Source of the DNA: JANMDR01 sp031409495
GTDB lineage: Bacteria; Pseudomonadota; Gammaproteobacteria; Burkholderiales; Usitatibacteraceae
Direction: 5' to 3'
DNA: 64,000 nt
Assembly (NCBI GenBank): GCA_031409495.1
Contig: JANNXI010000268.1
Location: 1-64,000 of the forward strand
Shown here: one piece after another, positions 1-7,316 of the stretch
Layout of the letters: every line of letters starts with the position of its first letter
Position numbering within the stretch: position 1 is the first letter of the stretch
Notes under the pieces: generated by a model
The model's input: only the letters and a program-made list of their open reading frames with translations
What the model was told of the DNA's origin: nothing
Databases searched by the model: none
Position numbers and translations under genes: made by a program

Positions 1-639
1 GGCGTCGGCCATGAAACTGATGTCACCATCGCCGATTTCGCCGCCGACATTCGCGCCGCCACGCCCACCGCCGCGGCCGAGTTGGCCACACCTGATCGCA
101 CGCAATTGCTAGCGTGGGTACGCGGTAGCAAAACCGAGCTGCAGCGTGCGCTTGACCGCTATTTAGGCCGCGCCCAACAGCGCATTGACTATGCAAGACG
201 CGGCTTAGTTTCGCCCCGGCAACGCGTACAAAATGAGCAACAACACCTCGCGCAAATGCAGCGGCGTTTAACGCTAAGCCTTCAGCGCAGCAGCAGTACC
301 GCAAGCGCCAAACTCAATGCGCAACGTCAAATGCTAAATCTTTACAAACCCAGCATTGACGGCCACCTACAAGACGTTAATGCTGCAAAAGCCCGATTAA
401 CGCGCGCCTTGCAAAACAGCCTTTTGGCACAAAAAAAGCAACTCCAACGGCACCAACAAGCGCTATCGCTACTTAACCCAGAGAACGTGTTGGCACGTGG
501 CTATAGCTTAGTGAGCAATGCGCAAGGTGCGATTGTGAAAAACGCGGATGAGGTGGCCGTGGGGGAAACGTTGCAGGTGCGCTTGGGGCGGGGGGGGCTG
601 GAGGTGGTGGCTACTGCGCGGAAAACTCCGTCGCTTTAA
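1..639 (+). CDS. xseA: Exodeoxyribonuclease VII large subunit, C-terminal part (5' end outside window)
   Basis: The frame is open from base 1, so only the last 212 residues are visible. XseA is the large subunit of exonuclease VII, which degrades single-stranded DNA in the cytoplasm. The visible protein opens with the conserved catalytic-domain block GVGHETDVTIADFAADIRAA followed by TPTAAAE, both family hallmarks. A long Gln/Arg/Leu-rich helical stretch (about residues 40-160) fits the extended coiled-coil arm of XseA. The end NPENVLARGYSLV followed by a short beta-rich tail is also typical. The xseB partner is not in the window. No terminator was recognised in the 288 bases that follow, which hold no supported gene. 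Confidence 0.95.
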   Translation, partial: GVGHETDVTIADFAADIRAATPTAAAELATPDRTQLLAWVRGSKTELQRALDRYLGRAQQRIDYARRGLVSPRQRVQNEQQHLAQMQRRLTLSLQRSSSTASAKLNAQRQMLNLYKPSIDGHLQDVNAAKARLTRALQNSLLAQKKQLQRHQQALSLLNPENVLARGYSLVSNAQGAIVKNADEVAVGETLQVRLGRGGLEVVATARKTPSL

Positions 640-927
640 GCTATTTCCACAACCCAATCTTCTCTTTTACCAAACTCAAAAACCGAGTGGGCACAAACCA
701 TTGGGTTAGGGCCCACGAACCGCATACCTCAAACGATACTTGGCGCCTTGGAAAAACCCGAAAGGCAGTATTGAAGCCTCAACACCACCCCCGTATCCAC
801 CTCTTTTTCATAAACTTCTGTTGCACCACAAGCGCTACAACATTTTTTTGCACGGCTTCACCTTTGCTTTTACATCTAGCAAGTGCTGCAAACGCGCTAA
901 TCTATTGGCTTTACGGGCAGGTAACCA

Positions 928-1470
928 TCAAAAATTTAAGTCGGTTGCAAGCAGACAATACACTGAAGCCGTCACTGCTGCGCCATGGATCACTAAACGG
1001 TTTCGCGCGTAACATTCAAACACAGCACCCAATTTGCGTGCTACCGCAACACTTGGTGCGTTGCCTTCTGCAATGACAATTTCAATACGACCAAAGCCCA
1101 ATTCTGCGAATCCATGATTGGCTAACGCCTGCGCCGCACGAAAGCACACGCCTTGGCGTTGCTTGGTTGCGCGCACCCAATAACCAAGATTAACCACCTT
1201 ATGCTGATGGTTAAATTGATTCAGCCCAACGCCCCCGAGCAATAGGCCGTTTGCATCAAACACGCCAACATCGCACGCCGTCTTCGCCGCAAAGCCAGCA
1301 TCACAAATCGCGAACCATTCCAACGCCGTGGCCGCAGAATAATCCGCCACACACCACGGCATCCAGCGTCCTACGGTATCAACAGATTCACGGGCAGCAG
1401 CTGCAAAGGCGTCTGCGTCGCGGGCTTCAAAAGGACGGAGGATTAAATTTTGGTGTTTGATGGGGAACAT
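928..1470 (-). CDS. GNAT family N-acetyltransferase (RimJ/RimL type)
   Basis: 180 residues, the usual size for a stand-alone GNAT acetyltransferase, which moves an acetyl group from acetyl-CoA to an amine. The order of elements is that of the RimJ/RimL branch: LILRPFEARDADAF at the N terminus, a central GGVGLNQFNHQHKVVNLGYW strand pair, an acetyl-CoA loop around RATKQRQGVCFRAAQAL, and the late motif EGNAPSVAVARKLGA. The substrate cannot be told; the family includes ribosomal-protein and antibiotic acetyltransferases. The ATG at 1470 has no clear ribosome binding site. It is convergent with xseA and stands alone. Confidence 0.85.
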   Translation of the reverse strand: MFPIKHQNLILRPFEARDADAFAAAARESVDTVGRWMPWCVADYSAATALEWFAICDAGFAAKTACDVGVFDANGLLLGGVGLNQFNHQHKVVNLGYWVRATKQRQGVCFRAAQALANHGFAELGFGRIEIVIAEGNAPSVAVARKLGAVFECYARNRLVIHGAAVTASVYCLLATDLNF

Positions 1471-1542
1471 AGTAGAGACGATTCAGAAGTGAGTGGCGAT
1501 AAATTGACAACTCAATTCTACCCAAATAAATGCACGCTTTGT

Positions 1543-1638
1543 AGCCTGGCTCTCGCTGCTGTTTGCGATAGCTAACGCGGTGGCGACTGCATTAACGGCT
1601 GAGTGCCAGTTATCGCAAACAGCCGCAAGAGCTGGGCT
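1543..1638. repeat. 96-bp imperfect inverted repeat (hairpin or MITE-like)
   Basis: GCTGTTTGCGATA at 1558-1570 is repeated perfectly and inverted at 1611-1623 (TATCGCAAACAGC). The pairing extends outward with a few mismatches to AGCC at 1543 and GGCT at 1638, giving arms of about 28-31 bp around a loop of roughly 35 bases. It lies in the 306-base gap between the GNAT gene and the histidine kinase. No T-tract follows, so it is not an obvious terminator. It could be a small non-autonomous element or a structured RNA. No open reading frame of interest lies inside it. Confidence 0.6.
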
Positions 1639-1742
1639 AAGAGATCCGTCCTACGACATAGCTAGCAACGCTGCTTGGACGGAAAGCACGATTACGCAAC
1701 TAACGGCACCGAAAAAACTAGCAATTGAGCCTTTAAACACTC

Positions 1743-1771
1743 TGTAGATGCCCTAAAATAGGGCATCTACA
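1743..1771. repeat. Palindromic repeat, family member a (probable terminator)
   Basis: A perfect 13-bp inverted repeat (TGTAGATGCCCTA, three-base AAA centre, TAGGGCATCTACA). It lies six bases beyond the stop codon of the histidine kinase, where a terminator is expected. The same design recurs at 12306, 35258, 37174, 38384 and 46942. No T-tract is present on the kinase strand, so termination is inferred from position and stem stability. Confidence 0.75.
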
Positions 1772-1776
1772 AGGCA

Positions 1777-3768
1777 CTAACCCAATCTAAACCGCCCGAT
1801 TTTCAATGGCGCCACTGGCGCTGTTAACGGCAATTTAACCGTGATTTCCACTCCCGTTGCAACTCCTTGAACATTCACCAAATTACGCGCAGAAGCGACA
1901 CCTTGATGATGCTGCGCAATCAGACGCACGATGTACAGCCCTAAACCTAGGTGCCCGGCTTTATTGGCGTTGCCTTCGGTGCGCATGCTGATCATGGATT
2001 CAAACAACGTCGATTCAATTTCTTTTGAGAGCGCTGGCCCTTGATTGGCGACGCTGATTTCTACTTCATCACTGTTTGCCACCGATCGCAAGCTCACCGC
2101 GATTGCCGTATCAGGCGCTGCAAAATCACGCGCGTTATCAACCAATTTGTCGAGCATTTGCACCAGCGCATCGGGCACACACACGCACTGCGCCATCGCC
2201 ACGCCTGCGTGTTCAAACACCATTTTTTGCTGCGGATAGGCTTGCGCATAGCCTGTAACTGCACCATTTAATAGGTCTACCAAATCAATTTTCTCTTTCT
2301 CAGATGTGCTCAAGAACCGCTCTAATTGGGTACCTTCAGACAATCTAGAAATTAAACCTGATAGGCGTGTCACGCCTTCATGGGCGCGATTTACGTAGGT
2401 GGTTTGCGCCTCACCTATCTCGCTGGCTTTTAAGTTATCTAACGAGCTACGCACCACAGCTACTGGCGTGCGCAGCTCGTGCGCTAGGCGGCTGCCCATG
2501 TTTTCTAAGTAGTGGTTATAGCTTGATAAGCGCGTCATGGTGTTATTTAGTGCGCGCGCTAAATCACCGATTTCATCGGGGGCGATTAAATCTTTTGCGG
2601 TATGCTTATTGTGCTGAAACGATTGTGCGACGTCTAAACGGCCTTGTGCGTCAATGGCGGCATCGGCTTGTCGCGATAGGCGGCGAATGCGTTGCGTTAG
2701 GCGCGCGGCGAATAAAAATAGCGTTAAAAAGCCAACCAAAAACACCACGCCGCCAACCAATAGTAGGTTCTGCAGTGCGGTCGTTTTTAACAACGCAATC
2801 GCACCCGTGGTTTCTTCCACCACGGCCGCACCTACTATTTCGCCATCAGCCCAGATGGGTTGGGCGGCTGAAAGTATCACGGTTTGTTTATCAATTGCTT
2901 GCCGCCATTGGGTGGAACGATTGCCCATCAACGCACGATCGGCCTGCTGCAGCACTGTACTGGCGCGGCTTACCGGGTCATCGCCCACCGGATTTGTGCC
3001 AGAACCCGTGAGGGACGGCACCACCCACGACAGCAGCCGATTTAGCCACTCTGGCGGCGTAGGCAGCACGCTGCCGCTATTGCTACTACTGCCGCGCGCA
3101 CCGTAAATAACGGGCTGATTAAGACTCATTTTAAAGCTACCGACAAGCGCCCGCACCTTGCCCGTTTTATCGAACACCCACATGCGCGAGGCGTCACGTT
3201 GCACGTGTTTTAAGATACGTTCAATTTCTTCTGACGGCACATATAAGCTACCCAACTGCGACGCGGCTTCTGGGTCATCGCTGCCAAACACCGCCAAAAT
3301 TTGCGCGCGCTCATTTGCAAATTCTGCCGTGATCGTGGGGTGGGCAATCGTGACTGGAGGCTGCACAGCTTGCGTCGCAACTTCAGGCTGCGGCGTCGAT
3401 TTAAGTGCTGTTACCTCCACACCTGCGACGGTGCCGTCGCTGGATGGTGTCAACGGCGTTACCAATGCAGGGGCACTTTGTGGCTCAGTCGCAATAACAT
3501 CTGGCACCGCAGTCAGCGGTGCGATAGCCGGCGCACTATTTCTAACTACAGGCAGTGCTCGCCGAGCCAATAAATACGGGCGTTCCGACAGCGTTGCCGC
3601 GAGCAGACGACTACTATCAGTTAGGCTGCGTTCTTGCGATTCACGCAAAAACGCTTCCATGCTGGTGACAAAACGGTAGCCCAAATAGGGAATGAGCAAC
3701 AGCACCAGCGACACCGCCATTAAGCGGGTGCGGATACTGCTAAAAAAACTATTGGCGTTGATTGCCAT
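1777..3768 (-). CDS. Membrane sensor histidine kinase, PdsS-like
   Basis: 663 residues. A membrane segment near residues 15-33 and a second near 334-356 bracket a large periplasmic region containing a Pro/Ala/Thr-rich stretch. A HAMP region follows, then the phospho-acceptor box LAHELRTPVAVVRSSL with His430, and an ATPase domain with LVDNARDFA (N box), VANQGP (G1) and GLGLYIV (G2). It follows the response-regulator gene by five bases, so the two are co-transcribed. The pair resembles the kinase and regulator of the proteobacterial dedicated sortase (Pds) system. That assignment comes from recalled similarity and is less sure than the kinase call, since no sortase gene is in the window. Confidence 0.93.
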   Translation of the reverse strand: MAINANSFFSSIRTRLMAVSLVLLLIPYLGYRFVTSMEAFLRESQERSLTDSSRLLAATLSERPYLLARRALPVVRNSAPAIAPLTAVPDVIATEPQSAPALVTPLTPSSDGTVAGVEVTALKSTPQPEVATQAVQPPVTIAHPTITAEFANERAQILAVFGSDDPEAASQLGSLYVPSEEIERILKHVQRDASRMWVFDKTGKVRALVGSFKMSLNQPVIYGARGSSSNSGSVLPTPPEWLNRLLSWVVPSLTGSGTNPVGDDPVSRASTVLQQADRALMGNRSTQWRQAIDKQTVILSAAQPIWADGEIVGAAVVEETTGAIALLKTTALQNLLLVGGVVFLVGFLTLFLFAARLTQRIRRLSRQADAAIDAQGRLDVAQSFQHNKHTAKDLIAPDEIGDLARALNNTMTRLSSYNHYLENMGSRLAHELRTPVAVVRSSLDNLKASEIGEAQTTYVNRAHEGVTRLSGLISRLSEGTQLERFLSTSEKEKIDLVDLLNGAVTGYAQAYPQQKMVFEHAGVAMAQCVCVPDALVQMLDKLVDNARDFAAPDTAIAVSLRSVANSDEVEISVANQGPALSKEIESTLFESMISMRTEGNANKAGHLGLGLYIVRLIAQHHQGVASARNLVNVQGVATGVEITVKLPLTAPVAPLKIGRFRLG

Positions 3769-3773
3769 TTAAA

Positions 3774-4463
3774 TTAAGGCTTCCAGCGATAGCCCATTCC
3801 GTACACGGTTTCAATTTCATCAAAGCTTTGATCAACTACTTGAAATTTTTTACGGATGCGCTTCATGTGGGACGTGATGGTGTTGTCGTCCACCACCATT
3901 TCGGCTTCGCGCATCAGTTGATCGCGATTCTTTACGTGACCCGGAAACTTTACCAGCGCGTGAATCATCCAAAATTCAGTCACTGTTAAAATCACCTGCT
4001 GGTTTTTCCATTCAATATTTAGGCGATTGATGTCGAGCACCAACTCACCCCGCAGCAGCACATCTTCGGCCTTTCGCGGTTGCGCCTGCGCGTCCACGCG
4101 ACGAAACAGCGCGGCAATGCGCGCCATTAAATGCGGCAGGCTTACGTCTTTGGTTAAGTAATCATCTGCACCTAAACGCAAGCCTGAAACCACATCAAAA
4201 TCACTATCGCGCGCAGATAAAAAAATAATCGGCAAACTGCTCGACAACGCCCGTAAATCGCGGCACAAGGTAAAGCCGCCATCTATTTCTTGGCCTAGCC
4301 CAATATCAATAATTGCCAGTTGCGGCAGCATGGTTTTAAAGCGGGCAAAAGCATCTAGCCGATTAGAGAATGTCTCAACCGTGTAGCCACTGCGCTTAAG
4401 CGCGTCGGCATAGTTTTCACGAATGGCGGCATCATCTTCTACTAGGGCGATATTTTTACTCAT
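3774..4463 (-). CDS. Response regulator with winged-helix output, PdsR-like
   Basis: 229 residues starting at MSKNIALVEDD. This ATG (4463) is preferred over an upstream in-frame start because it opens the receiver fold directly and has a GAG-type Shine-Dalgarno nearby. Acidic residues D10 and D11 and the phospho-acceptor D53 (IIDIG) are present, with K in the YLTKD motif. The C-terminal half is an OmpR-type winged helix ending ETVYGMGYRW. It is a DNA-binding regulator paired with the downstream kinase. The wording LSARDSDFDVVSGLRLGADD is, as I recall it, characteristic of the regulator of the proteobacterial sortase system; targets in this genome are unknown. Confidence 0.93.
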   Translation of the reverse strand: MSKNIALVEDDAAIRENYADALKRSGYTVETFSNRLDAFARFKTMLPQLAIIDIGLGQEIDGGFTLCRDLRALSSSLPIIFLSARDSDFDVVSGLRLGADDYLTKDVSLPHLMARIAALFRRVDAQAQPRKAEDVLLRGELVLDINRLNIEWKNQQVILTVTEFWMIHALVKFPGHVKNRDQLMREAEMVVDDNTITSHMKRIRKKFQVVDQSFDEIETVYGMGYRWKP

Positions 4464-4661
4464 GGCGATTATCTCAAGAAGTGTTTTGCTTCGATGTATG
4501 CAGTGTAGCAAAGCCAATGCCCCAATAAACTGCCACGCAAGCTAAATCATTTTTCTGCCACATTTCGCCAGCATTAGCGCAGCATTGACTGTAATTTTGA
4601 GCAGATTGCATAGGCTAAATAGCATCTGTTCTAACCCACAACTTTTTCATGAAGGCATCCC

Positions 4662-4796
4662 ATGAACCAAGCCCCTACTGCAACTTTTAAATTACCGTTT
4701 GTTGTTGATGCTGCAAAAATATTGCTTGGTGCTTGTGCTGCAGGCGTGGTGGCGAGTGCGGGTTTAAGTTTAGGCGTATTGGCATTGGCACAGTAG
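4662..4796 (+). CDS. Small membrane protein, 44 residues
   Basis: An ATG at 4662 preceded by GAAGG (4651-4655) at good spacing opens a 44-codon frame ending in TAG. The product starts MNQAPTATFKLPF and then has one hydrophobic Ala/Gly/Leu/Val-rich segment to the C terminus (about residues 18-43), consistent with a single-pass inner-membrane miniprotein. It lies between the divergent PdsR-like gene and a converging flavodoxin gene, with a terminator hairpin just after it. I do not recognise the family. Confidence 0.55.
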   Translation: MNQAPTATFKLPFVVDAAKILLGACAAGVVASAGLSLGVLALAQ

Positions 4797-4817
4797 CGCG
4801 GTGCCCAAAAAAGCACG

Positions 4818-4845
4818 AAAAAAGGGCGCATATTAATATGCGCCC
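4818..4845 (-). terminator. Rho-independent terminator of the flavodoxin/pirin unit
   Basis: A perfect palindrome GGGCGCATATTAATATGCGC plus CC (4824-4845) is followed on the minus strand by six T residues (A run at 4818-4823). It lies 38 bases beyond the stop codon of the minus-strand flavodoxin gene. Confidence 0.85.
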
Positions 4846-4883
4846 GAATGACTTGCAACTGCACCTACACAAAACCAAAAAAA

Positions 4884-5417
4884 TTAGGCCCGCAATTTTG
4901 CGGCTACTGTCAAAACTCGTTTACCGTAGGCTGACGCCGTATCCAAATCACCCTGCGGTATGCTCGCTGCTGGCTCTTGCGCTCCCACCTGCGCCATCAA
5001 ACCAGAGTTGGAGCCAATTCGATTGATCGTCCCGTCGTTCATTGCGGGTTGCCCGACCCAAATCATTCCTTGCTGCATGGCTAGGGTAATGAAATATTGG
5101 ATAGTGGACAATTTATCGCCGCTTGGACTGGCGGAGATCGTGAATCCACCTGCCACTTTGTCTTTCCACGCGCTCGTAAACCACCGTTTGCTTGTGGCAT
5201 CTGCAAATTTTTTAAATTGCCAACTTGCCATGCCCATATAAGTAGGGCTGCCCATAATGATGGCATCAGCGGCGTCAAGACTTGCCCAATGCGAGTCGGA
5301 AATATTACCCTCTGCATCGATTTGAATAAGTTCAGCACCCGCGCCTTGCGCTACAAACTCGGCAACTCTCTGGGTATGGCCATAGCCTGAATGATATACA
5401 ACGACAATTTTCGACAT
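4884..5417 (-). CDS. Flavodoxin-fold NAD(P)H-dependent oxidoreductase (WrbA-like)
   Basis: 177 residues beginning MSKIVVVYHSGYGHTQ. The ATG at 5417 is chosen over the adjacent TTG, with AGGA upstream. The first loop SGYGHTQ is the FMN phosphate-binding loop, and SPTYMGMASWQFKKF is the second flavin loop of the WrbA/flavodoxin family. The C-terminal part is slightly shorter than in classical WrbA (about 200 residues). Such enzymes reduce quinones or other small electrophiles with NAD(P)H in the cytoplasm. It follows the pirin gene on the same strand by 19 bases and shares its terminator, suggesting a joint role in redox or electrophile stress. Confidence 0.88.
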   Translation of the reverse strand: MSKIVVVYHSGYGHTQRVAEFVAQGAGAELIQIDAEGNISDSHWASLDAADAIIMGSPTYMGMASWQFKKFADATSKRWFTSAWKDKVAGGFTISASPSGDKLSTIQYFITLAMQQGMIWVGQPAMNDGTINRIGSNSGLMAQVGAQEPAASIPQGDLDTASAYGKRVLTVAAKLRA

Positions 5418-5436
5418 CAAATTTTTCCTAAAATAA

Positions 5437-6138
5437 TTAAGCTGCTAAATCAAACACGATTACCTCTGCGTCTACGCCTTCATTCAAAATTAGTGCATTC
5501 TCCTGCGCAATTTTTAGCGCATCGCCCGCAGCTAGCGCGACCCCATTTACCAACAGTTGCCCGCGCACGACATGCACATAAGCAAGCCGCTTTGGGTCTA
5601 GCACCAACGAAGCGTTTTCAGCGCCGTCAAACAGCCCCGCATACATGCGCGCGTCCGCCTGAATATGCACGCTGCCGTCCACGCCGCCCAGGCTTGCAAC
5701 TAGCCGTAACTGCCCGCGTTTAACGGCGGGTGCAAAAGTTTTTTGCTCGTAACTAGGCGCAATATTGTTGGTATTGGGCTCAATCCAAATCTGTAAAAAA
5801 TGCGTGGTTTTGCCCGGTGCGTGATTAAATTCAGAATGCGTAATGCCGCTGCCAGCACTCATGCGCTGTACATCATTTGGCGGAATAGATTCGATATTAC
5901 CAAGGCTATCTTTATGGCCCACTGCACCTTCCAACACATAGGTGATAATTTCCATATCGCGATGGCCATGCGTACCGAAGCCACGTGCAGGCTCAATCTG
6001 GTCTTCGTTAATCACACGCAAATTTCCCCAGCCCATATTGGCGGCGTCGTGATAGCCCGCAAAACTGAATGAATGGAAACTTTTTAGCCAGCCATGATCT
6101 GCATAGCCACGATCCTGCGATTTTCTGACGGTCAACAT
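5437..6138 (-). CDS. Pirin family protein (YhhW-like bicupin)
   Basis: 233 residues, the normal length for the short bacterial pirins. The start MLTVRKSQDRGYADHGWLKS and the block FGTHGHRDMEIITYVLEG are family signatures; the His residues of THGHRDME and a later Glu/His form the cupin metal site. YhhW-type pirins are metal-dependent dioxygenase-like proteins, some active on quercetin. The ATG at 6138 has AAAGGAG upstream. It is transcribed divergently from a LysR gene, a common arrangement in which the regulator controls the pirin, and is probably co-transcribed with the flavodoxin gene downstream. Confidence 0.92.
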   Translation of the reverse strand: MLTVRKSQDRGYADHGWLKSFHSFSFAGYHDAANMGWGNLRVINEDQIEPARGFGTHGHRDMEIITYVLEGAVGHKDSLGNIESIPPNDVQRMSAGSGITHSEFNHAPGKTTHFLQIWIEPNTNNIAPSYEQKTFAPAVKRGQLRLVASLGGVDGSVHIQADARMYAGLFDGAENASLVLDPKRLAYVHVVRGQLLVNGVALAAGDALKIAQENALILNEGVDAEVIVFDLAA

Positions 6139-6214
6139 TTTTGGCTTCTCCTTTAATGTCGAAATTTTAACGCCACCAAACCATCAAAACAATCTACTAT
6201 AATTGATGATTACC

Positions 6215-6229
6215 TTCAAATAATTTGAA
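6215..6229. promoter_or_regulatory. Candidate LysR-type operator in the pirin/lysR divergent region
   Basis: TTCAAATAATTTGAA is a perfect 7-bp inverted repeat around one base and contains the T-N11-A signature of LysR-type sites. It lies 15 bases before the lysR start and about 76 bases before the pirin start, where an autoregulatory and activating site is usual. Confidence 0.6.
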
Positions 6230-6244
6230 TAAACAGGATTCCCT

Positions 6245-7216
6245 ATGGTGCAACAAGTTCGCAATTTGCTTACCCCAGAAACCTTAACCATGCTGCAGGC
6301 CATTGCCCGCGAGGGCTCATTGGCAGGGGCTGCGCGGGTGATGGGCTTAGTGCCTAGCGCGGTGACTTATCGTGTCCGCCAGCTGGAAGAAGGTTTGGAT
6401 GTATTGCTGTTTGATCGCAGCGCGCGCAAAGCCAGCCTCACAGCTGCAGGGCAAGAGCTTTTAACCGAGGGCGACCATATTTTGGCGCAGCTTGAGGCCG
6501 TAGCGCAGCGGGTGAAGCGCGTGGCTACTGGCTGGGAGCCAAAGCTAATCATTGCGGTAGATAGCTTAATTTTGCAGCGCACCTTGCTCGAGTTATGCGA
6601 AGCATTTTTTGCCTTAAACCCACCCACGCAACTAAAACTGCAGCGCGAAACCCTCAGCGGTACATGGGAAGCGTTGGCAGAAGGCCAAGCCGATTTGGCA
6701 ATCGGCGGGGTAGCCGAACAAACGGCGTCACCAAGCATCCGCATAAAACCGATGGGAGATGTGCCGTTTGTGTTTGCAGTAGCCCCGCATCATCCGCTAG
6801 CACTCGCTACCGAGCCGCTATCGGATGCCACGTTGGCGCAGCACCGCGCGGTAGCCGTAGCCGACAGCACGCGTCGCGGTAACGGTTTAAGCCTTGGGTT
6901 GCTTGCGGGGCAATCTGTGCTCACCGTGTCCGACATGCAAACGAAGCTAGATGCCCAATTGCGGGGCTTAGGCAGCGGGTTTGTACCGCTTTGCATGGCG
7001 CAGCCCTACATTAACAGCGGGCTATTAGTGGCGAAGCAAACCGAACGTGCGGCAAGGATAGTTACCGTGAGCTATGCCTGGCGGGCGGCACAAGTAACGC
7101 TTAAAAAGTCACAGGCCAAAGATCATCCCCACGACAAAATGCCCGGACGCGCCCTCCAATGGTGGCTAGATCAGTTGGCCAACAGCACCACCCGCCATGC
7201 CTTGTTGCACGCTTAA
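6245..7216 (+). CDS. LysR family transcriptional regulator
   Basis: 323 residues, normal for the family. The N-terminal winged helix (about residues 14-72) shows the LysR pattern: MLQAIAREGSLAGAARVMG, then SAVTYRVRQLEEGL and LFDRSARKASLTAAGQEL. The rest is the periplasmic-binding-protein-like effector domain from about residue 95. It is divergent from the pirin gene with a palindromic T-N11-A site between them, so pirin and flavodoxin are the likely targets. The effector is unknown; LysR partners of pirin/quinone reductase genes often answer to aromatic electrophiles. Confidence 0.93.
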   Translation: MVQQVRNLLTPETLTMLQAIAREGSLAGAARVMGLVPSAVTYRVRQLEEGLDVLLFDRSARKASLTAAGQELLTEGDHILAQLEAVAQRVKRVATGWEPKLIIAVDSLILQRTLLELCEAFFALNPPTQLKLQRETLSGTWEALAEGQADLAIGGVAEQTASPSIRIKPMGDVPFVFAVAPHHPLALATEPLSDATLAQHRAVAVADSTRRGNGLSLGLLAGQSVLTVSDMQTKLDAQLRGLGSGFVPLCMAQPYINSGLLVAKQTERAARIVTVSYAWRAAQVTLKKSQAKDHPHDKMPGRALQWWLDQLANSTTRHALLHA

Positions 7217-7316
7217 AAATATATTGCTATTGCTTTAACCCGTTTGATGGTCATGCCGCGATTAAGCTACACCAAGCGCATTTTTAGCGCAATTTCCATC
7301 CACTATTGGAGGCAAC

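Noticed and set aside
687..1076. Open frames of 90-129 codons downstream of xseA on the plus strand
   Set aside because: Their products are Cys/His/Ser-rich without family resemblance, they lack ribosome binding sites, and the right part overlaps the well supported GNAT gene on the other strand.
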